This document shows, piece by piece, positions 9,008 to 17,331 of a DNA stretch of 64,000 nucleotides. The first letter of the stretch is position 1, and each line of letters opens with the position of its first letter. This DNA comes from JAJEFO01 sp009843725 (lineage in GTDB: Bacteria; Pseudomonadota; Alphaproteobacteria; Rhodobacterales; Rhodobacteraceae): NCBI GenBank assembly GCA_965243215.1, contig CBDEUJ010000004.1, positions 1,426,001-1,490,000 of the forward strand, given 5' to 3'. The position numbers and the translations under genes are program-made. The notes beneath the pieces were generated by a model that did not search any database, was not told the origin of the DNA, and worked only from the letters and a program-made list of their open reading frames with translations.

Positions 9008-9691
9008 CTACCCGTCGACCCGGAAATGGAGTTCGGTTGGAGAGTTGCCCTCGCCATTGATCGGCGCCAAGTCCTGCGGACAGGCCGACATGACGGCAAT
9101 GCAGTCGAGTTCGGCACCGAACACGACCTTGTCGCCCGGGCCCGACACGGTTGGCAGCCACCTTATCGACCCATCCTTGGCAACCGGGGTGTTCATCCAG
9201 ATGTTGAACGGCGACGGGATGGCGGGCGCCCGGAGACCGATGGCAATGAGCGCCATGCGGAGGTTGTCTGTGCAGTTGTCGTGATAGTCCACGCATCCAA
9301 GCTGCCGGTAGCGGTGGTGGTCGCAGGAAGCGATTACCGTATCGTGGACCCCGGGCGAGGTATCTTCCAGGAATGTCAGGACGGGCCGCCGCAGGTTGGT
9401 TGCCAATCCGTCTTTCGGCCTTGGATAGATCGAGTTCAGGGACGTATGCAGGTGCTCCATGGACAGGTATTCGTTCAAGTCCTCCGAATTGAACGCCCAG
9501 AAATCGCAAACCTGCGTACCGTGGGTGTTCTCCACGGTCAGTTTCTGTCCCGGTGCCAGACGCGCCGCCACGCCACAGCGGGCCGGAACACGGTACCGCA
9601 TGCCGATCTCCGGCGTGCCGTCGCGAGAGATCTGACTTGTCAGGCTATCGTTGATTCCGTCCGGTTGTCCAGGGTCGAACACGCAATCCAT
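9008..9691 (-). CDS. DUF1989 / urea carboxylase-associated family protein
   Basis: A 227-residue protein of the DUF1989 family, often encoded with urea amidolyase and ureide or glycine-betaine degradation genes. Hallmarks are the strand VENTHGTQVCDFWAFN, the helix region EYLSMEHLHTSLNSIYP, the ASCDHHRYRQLGC segment with likely metal-binding Cys/His residues, and PSPFNIWMNTPV near the C-terminus. The molecular reaction is not established for most members. It is first in the minus-strand set that includes the amidohydrolase and lies just downstream of the second LysR gene, supporting a role in breakdown of a nitrogen compound. Confidence 0.85.
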   Translation of the reverse strand: MDCVFDPGQPDGINDSLTSQISRDGTPEIGMRYRVPARCGVAARLAPGQKLTVENTHGTQVCDFWAFNSEDLNEYLSMEHLHTSLNSIYPRPKDGLATNLRRPVLTFLEDTSPGVHDTVIASCDHHRYRQLGCVDYHDNCTDNLRMALIAIGLRAPAIPSPFNIWMNTPVAKDGSIRWLPTVSGPGDKVVFGAELDCIAVMSACPQDLAPINGEGNSPTELHFRVDG

Positions 9692-9786
9692 AACCGTTCC
9701 CGATCCGCGAAGTGACTTTCAGCCTAGCGTCCTGCGGCCATTTGCGGGAGCAGAGATTTCTCATGCATCGGGTGAAAGCCAATGCG

Positions 9787-10764
9787 TCATCTCATGAAAT
9801 CGGGCTCAAGAAACTTCTGGCCTACCTCGCTGTCTCGGAAGACATCCGCTTCATCCAGCAGCCAGTTCTGGAACGCCCTGACCTTCGCCTGCATGACCGC
9901 GCTTTCGGGGCACACGAGGAAGTAGCTCTTGTTCTTGAGGCGACCTTCGAACGGGGCGATCAAGCTGCCGCTTTCAAGGTCATTGGCGGCCGCAATGAGG
10001 CTTACCAAGGCAACCCCATGGCCTTCCTTTGCCGCCTGCAGGCACATGTGCTCGTCGGAATAGGTGACGACTTCATTCCGTGGCGCTTCGTTGATCTCCA
10101 CGGAACGGAGCCATTTCGACCATCTGGGGTCCACCTGCGAGAAGCCGCTCCATTCGTAGTTGATCAGCGGCAGCTCAAGCAGGTCGCTTGGCCGACCTGG
10201 ATCAATCGGGAAGCTGGGCGCGCAGACGGGAGCGACATAGTCATCCAGAACCCAGGCGACATGCATGTCGGGATAGTCGCCGAATCCGTAGCGGATGGCG
10301 ACGTCCACACCCTCGCTGGCAAAGTTGGCAACTCTGTCCGAGCTAAGGACGCGAACGGACAGCCCCTGATGCATCTCCTGGAAACGAGGCAATCTGGGAG
10401 CAAGCCACTGCCCGGCGAAGGACGTTGTCGTGCTTATGACGATTCGGCCTTCCACCTCGTCTGACAACAGGGCGAGCGATCCTTCGGCAAGTTTCTGGAA
10501 CGCCTGAATCGCGAAGGGTGCATAGACCTCACCGGCAGCCGTGAGCCTCAAGGACCGGGTCAGGCGATGAAAGAGCTTGACGCCAAGCTGGTCTTCGAGC
10601 GCCTTCACCTGGTGACTGACGGCTGTCGGCGTGACACACAGCTCTTCGGCGGCGACCTTGAAGCTGGAGTGGCGCGCTGCCGCTTCGAAGGCCTGAATGC
10701 TCTTGAGTGGTGGCAATCGGACCGCGCTTTGCACTGGTGTCCCCGTAGTGTCATCCGGCGCCAC
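9787..10764 (-). CDS. LysR-family regulator, GcvA-like
   Basis: A 325-residue LysR regulator. The helix-turn-helix is at roughly residues 28-50 (SSFKVAAEELCVTPTAVSHQV), followed by the linker helix and an effector domain with the family's WVLDDYV and YSDEHMCLQAA stretches. The start is GTG at 10764 with AAGGAA about five bases upstream. It resembles the LysR at 2072-3040. It lies between the catabolic genes, which continue in its own direction, and the divergent ABC importer operon, the usual position for a LysR protein that controls both. A GGACCG/CGGTCC inverted repeat lies 24-46 bases upstream of the start. Confidence 0.9.
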   Translation of the reverse strand: MAPDDTTGTPVQSAVRLPPLKSIQAFEAAARHSSFKVAAEELCVTPTAVSHQVKALEDQLGVKLFHRLTRSLRLTAAGEVYAPFAIQAFQKLAEGSLALLSDEVEGRIVISTTTSFAGQWLAPRLPRFQEMHQGLSVRVLSSDRVANFASEGVDVAIRYGFGDYPDMHVAWVLDDYVAPVCAPSFPIDPGRPSDLLELPLINYEWSGFSQVDPRWSKWLRSVEINEAPRNEVVTYSDEHMCLQAAKEGHGVALVSLIAAANDLESGSLIAPFEGRLKNKSYFLVCPESAVMQAKVRAFQNWLLDEADVFRDSEVGQKFLEPDFMR

Positions 10765-11477
10765 TTGGTTTCCTTTCGCGACCTAACGGACCGTCAAACC
10801 GAACCGGTCCGACAATGTGAACGTCACTTCCATGAAATCATGCACGGCCGTCGACACGTGTCGGCAAATTCGGATCCTACTCTGACTCCGCACAGAGACT
10901 ATGCCGGCAAGGCGAAGGCAAGGCAAATCTTGACCAACCCAGGGGTGCATCGCAGACTTGTGACTCAGATGGTTCCGGGTCCGCTGGAGCAGGCGGGGTT
11001 CTCTCCAGGCCGCACGCAGGGGCTTGTGCCGAGGGTTGGCCCGAACCCCGGAAGAAACGGGTTCCGGGCCTTTCCTGCGCAATGACACAGGAGAAATCTG
11101 CTCCAAGCCGACTTCGTCGCACCGAAAGGTCGTTCGTGCCTGATGTCAACGATCTGGTCCGCTCCCGCCAGGCACAGCGCCCTGTTCCGACGGGTCTTCG
11201 TGGCGCATTCGCCCCTTTCCGCAGCTTTGGCCGTGCACGGCCTCGATCCTGCCGGCGACGCTGGAGACGGTCCCGTGGGAGCCGGCCCGGTCGACACGGG
11301 TCCACGGCAGCGGGATCTCGTGCCCGAAGCGATCGGGACAGTCCCGAACCTGAAGGCGCGCGACGTGCAAGCGCAGTCGCTCACCCGTCACATGAGATTG
11401 ATGCAGTTGTGTCGTGCTTGGTCAGTCCCGGAGAATGGTCGGAAAAGCGACAGAACGACAGGATCAGGGAAACTGCA
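10765..11477. other. Divergent control region, no gene recognised
   Basis: About 710 bases between the LysR start and the importer ATPase start. Frames are open on both strands (the importer frame itself stays open far upstream of its start), but translations there are low-complexity and unlike proteins. It should hold both promoters. The one notable motif is the inverted repeat at 10788-10810. Confidence 0.4.
10788..10810. promoter_or_regulatory. Inverted repeat upstream of LysR gene, possible operator
   Basis: GGACCG and CGGTCC are separated by 11 bases, centred about 35 bases upstream of the LysR GTG start. Size and place suit an autoregulatory LysR site, but the arms do not show a clear T-N11-A core, so the assignment is tentative. 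Confidence 0.3.
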
Positions 11478-12983
11478 GTGCCATTCTTGGAGGTCTGTGA
11501 CGTCAGCAAGTCGTTTGGCCAAGTGGCCGCTCTCAGGCACGTCTCGTTCGAGGCCGAGAAACCGGAGGTGGTCGCGATAATGGGCGAAAACGGCGCCGGC
11601 AAGACGACGATAGCAAACGTCTTGTTTGGTCTCTATCAGCCGGATGCCGGCCACGTTCGCATCGGCGGAAAGACATTGGCCGCGAAGAGCCCGATCGAAG
11701 CGTTGAATGCCGGCATAGGCATGATACATCAACACTTCCACCTGGTCGACACGATGACCGCGGCCGAGAACATCCGGCTTGGGCTGCCCGCAAGAGAGAA
11801 GCGGAAGGCGACCACAACATCCCTTCGCAAGCAAGCCGCCTCATACGGCTTCGAGATCGACTTCGAGGTCGAAGTCGGCTTGATGCCCGTCGGCATGCGC
11901 CAGCGAGTCGAGATCCTGAAGGTTCTCCATCGAGACGTTTCAATCCTGATCCTGGACGAGCCCACCAGTGTCCTGGCGCCAAACGAGGTGGACGGCTTCC
12001 TCCAAGGCGTTTCCAACCTGAGGGACGAGGGAAAGACTGTTCTGTTTGTCACCCATAAGCTCGACGAGGTGATGCAGGTGGCAGACCGTGTCCTGGTGAT
12101 GCGCGACGGCGGTGTCGTGGCAATGTCCGACATGCGGTCAGTGACCCCTCAGCAGCTTTCGTCGGCGATGATCGGCAGGGAGTTCGAAACGGCGGGACTC
12201 AAGCGGCGGAGGGCCGCGTCGAACCAAGTGGTCCTGGACGTTTCGACCGTGTCCGCGCAAAGCGACCGGGGCACGTCGGCGCTTAGGGACCTGTCACTTG
12301 AGGTGAAGGCCGGCGAGATACTGGGGGTTGCCGGCGTCGACGGCAACGGTCAGCGAGAACTGTCGGAAGTCATCGCCGGCTTGAGGTCCATCGATCACGG
12401 CGCGATCCGGCTCGACGGAAAGGACATCTCGGATTGGCCAGTCGGCCGGCGGCAGGCAGCCGGAATCGGCTTCGCACCCGAAGACCGACACGCGGAAGGC
12501 CTCGTTCTCTCGCTCAGCGTCGCCGAAAACCTCGTCTTTCGCAAGATAGACGCCGCTCCGAACTCGAAGAACCATCTTCTCGACCGCAAAGGAATCTCGC
12601 GGCGAAGCACCTGTGTCGCCGAACGGTTCGACATACGGCCGCGCAACGTCCAGCTGCCGGCATCCGCGCTTTCCGGCGGAAACCAGCAGAAAATCGTCCT
12701 CGCTCGGGAACTGGAAGCGGCGGCCAGACTTCTCGTCGTTGCACAACCGACGAAAGGGCTCGATGTCGGTGCAATAGAATTCGTCCAGCAACAGATTGCC
12801 GCTGCCGCGGAGCGCGGCATTGCCGTTCTCTATATTTCCACCGAACTGGAGCACATCCTCGAGATCGCCGACCGTGTCGTCGTAATCTCCAGCGGCAGCA
12901 TCACCGGCAATCTCGTGCCCGACCAAGCGACGGCGGAGCGTGTCGGCCTGTTGATGGGCGGATCGAAGGTGGCGACGACATGA
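11478..12983 (+). CDS. ABC importer ATPase, BMP/nucleoside type (two ATPase domains)
   Basis: A 501-residue double ABC protein of the simple-sugar/nucleoside class that pairs with BMP-family binding proteins. The first cassette has Walker A GENGAGKT (36-43) and ILDEPTSVL. The second has the degenerate GVDGNGQR in place of Walker A, as is normal in this class, plus signature LSGGNQQK. The second Walker B is odd, reading VVAQPTKGLD where the usual acidic residue after the hydrophobic run is replaced. The start is GTG at 11478 with AGGGA seven bases upstream. It energises the two permeases that follow; its stop overlaps the next start (ATGA). Confidence 0.9.
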   Translation: MPFLEVCDVSKSFGQVAALRHVSFEAEKPEVVAIMGENGAGKTTIANVLFGLYQPDAGHVRIGGKTLAAKSPIEALNAGIGMIHQHFHLVDTMTAAENIRLGLPAREKRKATTTSLRKQAASYGFEIDFEVEVGLMPVGMRQRVEILKVLHRDVSILILDEPTSVLAPNEVDGFLQGVSNLRDEGKTVLFVTHKLDEVMQVADRVLVMRDGGVVAMSDMRSVTPQQLSSAMIGREFETAGLKRRRAASNQVVLDVSTVSAQSDRGTSALRDLSLEVKAGEILGVAGVDGNGQRELSEVIAGLRSIDHGAIRLDGKDISDWPVGRRQAAGIGFAPEDRHAEGLVLSLSVAENLVFRKIDAAPNSKNHLLDRKGISRRSTCVAERFDIRPRNVQLPASALSGGNQQKIVLARELEAAARLLVVAQPTKGLDVGAIEFVQQQIAAAAERGIAVLYISTELEHILEIADRVVVISSGSITGNLVPDQATAERVGLLMGGSKVATT

Positions 12984-14056
12984 ATGGTTCGTCCGCCCTG
13001 CCGTTCAAGGTCTTCGGCGCATTGGCTGGCGCCCTGGCCGTGGGTGCGGGACTGATACTCTTGACAGGAGTCAGCCCCGTCAGCGCCTACCTCGCGCTGT
13101 TTGGGGAATCGTTCTTCGACTACTGGGGGATCGCCAACTCCCTCGTCAAGGCGTCTCCGCTGCTCCTCGCCGGACTGGCGGTGATTGTCCCGCTTCGCGC
13201 TGGCCTCTTCAACATCGGCGGCGAAGGGCAGATTTACATGGGTGGCCTGTTTGCCATCCTGATCGCCCTTTCCATGCCGGACATGCCAGGCTGGGCGGGA
13301 ATACCTGCGATCCTCATCGCATCGATGGCGGGTGGTGCGGCTTGGGCCGCCATCCCCGGCATTCTGAGAGCCTACAAGGATGTGAACGAGGTGATTGTGA
13401 CGCTGCTCATGAACTTCATTGGCATTCATGTCGTCAGCTACGCCGTCTCGGGCCCGCTCTTGGCGGAGGGCGCACCGTACCCGTATTCCGAGGAAGTGCC
13501 GGAACAAGTTCGGCTGCCGTTCCTGCTGCCGCAGTCGGATGCCCACATCGGCTTCGGGATCGGTCTGGTCATTGCCGTGGCCCTGGCGTTTTGGCTGAAG
13601 TTCATGCCTTCGGGGTTTCGACTGGATCTTGTGGGCCGGAATCCCCGCGCAGCGCGGTATGCCGGTGTCAACACGAAGCGCCAGATAGTCATGGCGATGG
13701 TCATGGGCGGCGCGCTTGCGGGCCTGGCCGGCGGCATCGAAGTCATCGGCTTGAAGTACAGGCTCTTCCACCTCTTCAGCGGCGGATACGGATATGACGG
13801 AATTGTCGTCGCGTTCCTCGCCGCATTGAACCCTCTCCTGGCTCCCATTTCGGCACTGTTTCTTGCTGGTCTCTCTGCCGGCGCGGGCATGATGCAGCGC
13901 TCTGTCGGCGTGGAAGCTTCCGTCGTCGAAGCGATTCAGGGCTTGGTCGTCCTGTTCGTCGCCGCGAGCCTCATGTCCAAGACAACGGCAAAAGGAAAGC
14001 GATGGCTGTCCCGGTTCTCGCCGAGGCGCGCAGACGAAAGCGACAAAGATGATTGA
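12980..14056 (+). CDS. ABC importer permease 1 (BMP/nucleoside type)
   Basis: A 358-residue inner-membrane permease with about nine hydrophobic segments, of the branched-chain/ribose-type (LivM/RbsC-like) fold used by BMP-dependent importers. Diagnostic stretches are LRAGLFNIGGEGQIYMGG, YKDVNEVIVTLLMNFI and GRNPRAARYAGVN. The ATG overlaps the upstream ATPase stop by four bases, showing tight translational coupling. The frame is open upstream inside the ATPase gene but only as a shadow. It forms a heterodimer with the next gene's product. Confidence 0.92.
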   Translation: MNGSSALPFKVFGALAGALAVGAGLILLTGVSPVSAYLALFGESFFDYWGIANSLVKASPLLLAGLAVIVPLRAGLFNIGGEGQIYMGGLFAILIALSMPDMPGWAGIPAILIASMAGGAAWAAIPGILRAYKDVNEVIVTLLMNFIGIHVVSYAVSGPLLAEGAPYPYSEEVPEQVRLPFLLPQSDAHIGFGIGLVIAVALAFWLKFMPSGFRLDLVGRNPRAARYAGVNTKRQIVMAMVMGGALAGLAGGIEVIGLKYRLFHLFSGGYGYDGIVVAFLAALNPLLAPISALFLAGLSAGAGMMQRSVGVEASVVEAIQGLVVLFVAASLMSKTTAKGKRWLSRFSPRRADESDKDD

Positions 14057-14993
14057 GCAGTTTGCAGACCCCCAACACCTGGCGGAAATCCTGGCGTCGA
14101 CGATGCGAATCGCCACTCCGGTTGCCTTCGCAGCGCTTGGCGGCGTTCTTTCCGAACGAAGCGGCGTCTACAACATCGGTCTCGAAGGCATGATCCTCGC
14201 GGGGGCCTTCGGTGCCGCCGCCGGGTCGTATGCCGCGGGCAGTCCCGCCGTCGGCCTGTTGATGGGAGTCTTGTGCGGGCTGGTCGCCGGCGCACTGCTG
14301 GCGCTTCTCGCGATCAGGTTCCGTGTGAACCAGCTGGTCGCCGGCATAGCGATCAACCTGTTGCTCGCCGGCCTCACGGCGTTCGGGTCACGGCTTGTGT
14401 TCGGCGAGCGGGCCGGGGGCGCCAGGGTCGAAGGCCTGGCACCCGCAGAGATCCCGCTTCTATCCGACTTGCCGATCGTCGGGCCCGCTCTCTTTGCGCA
14501 AGACCCGTTGGTGTACTTGCTTGTCGCATTGACGATTTCGGGATGGTGGTGGCTGTTCCGCACCGGGTCCGGACTGGACCTTCGGGCGACCGGAGAAAAC
14601 CCGCGAGCCGCCGACACCGCCGGGATCGCCGTGTTTCGGACCCGGTACCTCGCTGTCATGATCAGCGGTGCCCTGGCCGCGGCGGGCGGCTGCCACCTTG
14701 TCCTTTCCCAGGTCTACCTGTTCAGCGAGGGCATGAGCGCCGGGAAGGGGTTCATCGCGTTGGCCGCGATCATTCTTGGCCGCTGGTCGCCGGTTGGCGC
14801 AATTCTCGCCGCGCTGCTGTTCGGGTTCTGCGACACGATGCAACTGCGACTGCAGTTTGCCAATCCTGACGTCCCGTATCAGGTCTTCTTGATCATTCCA
14901 TACGCGGCGGCCCTGATCGCACTGGTTGGGCTGGTCGGAAAGTCACGTCCGCCGGCATCGATCGGCCTGTCGTATGATCGCGAGACACGCTGA
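14049..14993 (+). CDS. ABC importer permease 2 (BMP/nucleoside type)
   Basis: A 314-residue permease, second half of the membrane channel. It carries the paired motifs SERSGVYNIGLEGMILAG, FRVNQLVAGIAINLLLAG and GENPRAADTAGI. It overlaps the first permease gene by 8 bases. Nucleoside and purine importers of this class (NupP/NupQ-like) share this layout, so the cargo is probably a nucleoside, nucleobase or similar; that is inference from family and from the nearby catabolic genes. Confidence 0.92.
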   Translation: MIEQFADPQHLAEILASTMRIATPVAFAALGGVLSERSGVYNIGLEGMILAGAFGAAAGSYAAGSPAVGLLMGVLCGLVAGALLALLAIRFRVNQLVAGIAINLLLAGLTAFGSRLVFGERAGGARVEGLAPAEIPLLSDLPIVGPALFAQDPLVYLLVALTISGWWWLFRTGSGLDLRATGENPRAADTAGIAVFRTRYLAVMISGALAAAGGCHLVLSQVYLFSEGMSAGKGFIALAAIILGRWSPVGAILAALLFGFCDTMQLRLQFANPDVPYQVFLIIPYAAALIALVGLVGKSRPPASIGLSYDRETR

Positions 14994-15124
14994 AATTCAC
15001 TCATGCCACGCCTGAGCATTCATCGGTTCTCTGTGCGCCAATGAACCGCGAACATGCATGGTGATGATCGATCTCCCGCAAGGCGCTGATCGATCGTTCG
15101 ACCAGCAAACAGGAGTAAGGAACA

Positions 15125-16084
15125 ATGCAGTTGAACAGAAGGCTTCTTCCCGGTGCTTTCGCAGCACTTTTCTTGTGGACGGGGGTTGCGCTCGGGTCGG
15201 GGATCGAAAGTGCAGCCATCGTCATGCCCGGTTCGATCTCCGATAACGGGTGGAACCAGGCCGGACACGACGGGCTGACGAAGGCGGGCGAGGAATTCGG
15301 GTTCGAGACGGCCTACAGCGAGAACATCGAACAGCCGCAGCACGTCGAGGCGCTCAGTGACTATGCACGTCGCGGATACGATCTCGTGATTGGACACGGC
15401 GGTGAGTTCCAGGACGCCGTCAAGCGCGTGGCGAAGCGGTTCCCCGACACCATGTTCATGGTGAACAATGGCCTGGGGACCGAACGAAACATAGCCAACG
15501 CGGACTTCTACTTCAGCCAGCTGGGATATCTCATGGGATACACCGCCGGCAAGATGACCAAGTCTGGAACCGTTGGCATAATCGCCGCGCAGAAGTTCAA
15601 GTTCACCAACGACACCGTGGCCAGCTACAAGGCCGGAGCGGAGGCTGCCAGGGCTGGGACGAGGGTGCTCGTTACCTGGACGGGCGACTGGGACGACGTG
15701 TCGAAAGGCAAGGAGGCGGCCCTCAACCAGATCAGTCAGGGCGCGGACGTGGTATGGCCAACGATGGACAGCGCCACCCTCGGTTCAATGCAGGCGGTTC
15801 AGGAGAAAGGCGTCTACGGGATCGGCATCTACCGCGACGCAATCAAGGAGTGGCCTGAAATCCTCCAATCGGCAATCCTTGATGTCCGCGGCAACATGCG
15901 CGCATATCTGAAGCTGGCGGCAGAAGGCAAGCTGGAAGGCAAGAGCTACAAGGGCGACCTGTCCAATCCGGAAGCCATGCGGATAGGCAGCTATCATCCG
16001 GACATCCCCGCCGACGTGGTTGCGGAAATAAACAGCCTGGTTGAGCAGATGAAGGCCGGATCATTGCGACCGCTGCCCTATTGA
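15125..16084 (+). CDS. BMP-family substrate-binding protein
   Basis: A 319-residue periplasmic binding protein of the BMP/PnrA family. It has a signal peptide (LLPGAFAALFLWTGVALG) without a lipobox cysteine, then the typical opening of the mature chain, SAAIVMPGSISDNGWNQAG. Other family features are GYDLVIGHGGEF and SKGKEAALNQISQGADVV. The start is preceded by GGAGTAAGGAACA. It delivers substrate to the importer encoded just upstream, from which it is separated by 130 bases, possibly with its own promoter to allow higher expression. The gene ends before a strong palindromic terminator. Confidence 0.92.
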   Translation: MQLNRRLLPGAFAALFLWTGVALGSGIESAAIVMPGSISDNGWNQAGHDGLTKAGEEFGFETAYSENIEQPQHVEALSDYARRGYDLVIGHGGEFQDAVKRVAKRFPDTMFMVNNGLGTERNIANADFYFSQLGYLMGYTAGKMTKSGTVGIIAAQKFKFTNDTVASYKAGAEAARAGTRVLVTWTGDWDDVSKGKEAALNQISQGADVVWPTMDSATLGSMQAVQEKGVYGIGIYRDAIKEWPEILQSAILDVRGNMRAYLKLAAEGKLEGKSYKGDLSNPEAMRIGSYHPDIPADVVAEINSLVEQMKAGSLRPLPY

Positions 16085-16110
16085 GTTCCCAACCAAATCC
16101 ATCACCAAAA

Positions 16111-16138
16111 AAAGAGGAGAGCCATGGCTCTCCTCTTT
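16111..16138. terminator. Bidirectional intrinsic terminator
   Basis: A perfect 28-base palindrome (half-site AAAGAGGAGAGCCA) between two convergent genes. On the minus strand the stem is followed by seven T residues, making a strong terminator for the azoreductase gene; on the plus strand the tail is CTCTTTCA, weaker but still usable for the binding-protein gene. Confidence 0.85.
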
Positions 16139-16164
16139 CACTGCCCGGCCATGAGCGGGACCGG

Positions 16165-16818
16165 CTAGGCGGCCAGATCCCGCGTCAGCGATTCCGCCAG
16201 CGCAATCACGTCCTGAATCGCGTCCGCGAGGGACTTGTCGTGCCGCAAGTCGCCAAATTCCTGGTACTCGACATTTACGAAGCATGTTTCCGCAACACCA
16301 AGATAGTGAGCGAAGGTTTCAATGTGTGGGTCAAGATGGTTCATCTTCTCGCGAATGCCGCCGGGCGCGAATCCGAACTCGCCTTTCGATGTCATGCACA
16401 CAAGTGTCTTGCCGGAAAGGATGGGTTCCAACGGATAGTCGCCGCGCGCGAGGTCGAAGCTGAACGTCTTGTTCACCCGGATCACCTGATCGACCCAGGC
16501 TTTCAGGGAAGCCGGGAGACCGTAGTTGTACATCGGCGTGCCAAGTGCGATGACGTCGGCCCGTGCCAGTTCGTCGATGAGCGTGTCGGAGGGTTCCAGC
16601 ACCTTCTTCTGGTCTTCGGTCCTTTCCGGCTCAGGCGTGAAACAAGCGTCGATCCACGTTTCGGATACCAGCGGCGGCGGGGTCTTGCCGACATCCCGGC
16701 GGATCACCTCGTCGGACGGCCGGACAGCCAGCCACCTCTCCACGAATGCGGCAGACAGATTTCGGCTGATCGATCGATTCTCCCGCGCGCTGGCGTCGAT
16801 GTGCAGAATACAGGTCAT
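16165..16818 (-). CDS. azoR: FMN-dependent NADH-azoreductase
   Basis: A 217-residue flavodoxin-fold enzyme of the AzoR group, which uses NADH and FMN to reduce quinones and azo compounds in the cytoplasm. Visible features are the N-terminal ILHIDASAR phosphate-binding loop, GTPMYNYGLPASLKAWVDQ that contacts the FMN ring, and a SKGEFG loop. The ATG at 16818 is chosen over the TTG just before it because GGAGGA lies six bases upstream. A 19-base TetR-like operator lies 42 bases upstream of the start, suggesting induction by electrophiles or quinones. No complete repressor gene is adjacent. Confidence 0.9.
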   Translation of the reverse strand: MTCILHIDASARENRSISRNLSAAFVERWLAVRPSDEVIRRDVGKTPPPLVSETWIDACFTPEPERTEDQKKVLEPSDTLIDELARADVIALGTPMYNYGLPASLKAWVDQVIRVNKTFSFDLARGDYPLEPILSGKTLVCMTSKGEFGFAPGGIREKMNHLDPHIETFAHYLGVAETCFVNVEYQEFGDLRHDKSLADAIQDVIALAESLTRDLAA

Positions 16819-16859
16819 CAAATTCCTCCAGTGGAACGTAGGTTGACAGTCGCCATTTT

Positions 16860-16878
16860 ACCGACCGATCAGGTCGGT
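16860..16878. promoter_or_regulatory. TetR-type operator of azoR
   Basis: ACCGACC-GATCA-GGTCGGT is a perfect 7-bp inverted repeat with a 5-base centre. The GACC/GGTC arms match operators of TetR-family regulators that control reductases for quinones and N-ethylmaleimide. It overlaps the likely core promoter (TAAAAT just downstream on the minus strand). Confidence 0.65.
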
Positions 16879-16917
16879 TGACGAATGGGCCTTTCTCATC
16901 CGATGAGCGCGATATTC

Positions 16918-17166
16918 TCATTTGTTTGCCAGCTCCTGCGGGACATCGGACAGCGGCAGGCTCCATGTGCCGGCGGCCGCAATCCGCAAGGTTGCGAGCT
17001 TGGCGTGCATTGAACTGATGCGCTGCCCGCAGCCCGGCACCGCCGCACCGTCTTCGACCGACTGCAGCACGCCGGCCAGCCCCGCGGCCACGAACTGGAG
17101 CAAACGGCTGATGACCACGGCGAGAGCACTGCCCATATCGGAGCAGTCTTGCACGTGCTCCCGCAA
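16918..17166 (-). pseudogene. Coding-like 82-codon remnant, family unknown
   Basis: This frame has the strong G/C third-position bias of real genes here and encodes a plausible helix-rich stretch (SALAVVISRLLQFVAAGLAGVLQSVEDG). It starts only at a TTG without a Shine-Dalgarno and matches no family I can name. Next to an azoR gene with a TetR operator, the broken 3' end of the missing repressor gene is one possibility, but I see no helix-turn-helix to prove it. Confidence 0.3.
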
Positions 17167-17331
17167 GATTGACGCGATTCAAGGACGATCCGCCAGTTGA
17201 TGAATTCGCCGCCGGGCCACCGCGCCATTGGATCATCCCTTCCGACGGGGAATCCGCCTTCCACCCGTTGCTGCCTTGCCTTGCCCGTGGCTCGGCGATA
17301 CATCTTTGCGGTCAAATCCGGGAAGGCATCC

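Larger units (their letters stand above)
16819..17331. other. Region upstream of azoR and trpB
   Basis: About 510 bases between divergent azoR and trpB. It contains the azoR promoter with a TetR-type operator (16860-16878) and a coding-like minus-strand remnant (16918-17166). The trpB ribosome-binding site GGAAGG is at its right end. Confidence 0.5.

Noticed and set aside
8832..9509. Upstream extension of the second NTF2-fold gene
   Set aside because: The extension is antisense-like shadow of the DUF1989 gene in another frame; the ATG at 8831 with GGAG six bases before it is the natural start.
11082..11477. Upstream extension of the importer ATPase frame
   Set aside because: Arginine-rich non-conserved sequence; the GTG at 11478 has AGGGA at the right distance and gives the standard N-terminus.
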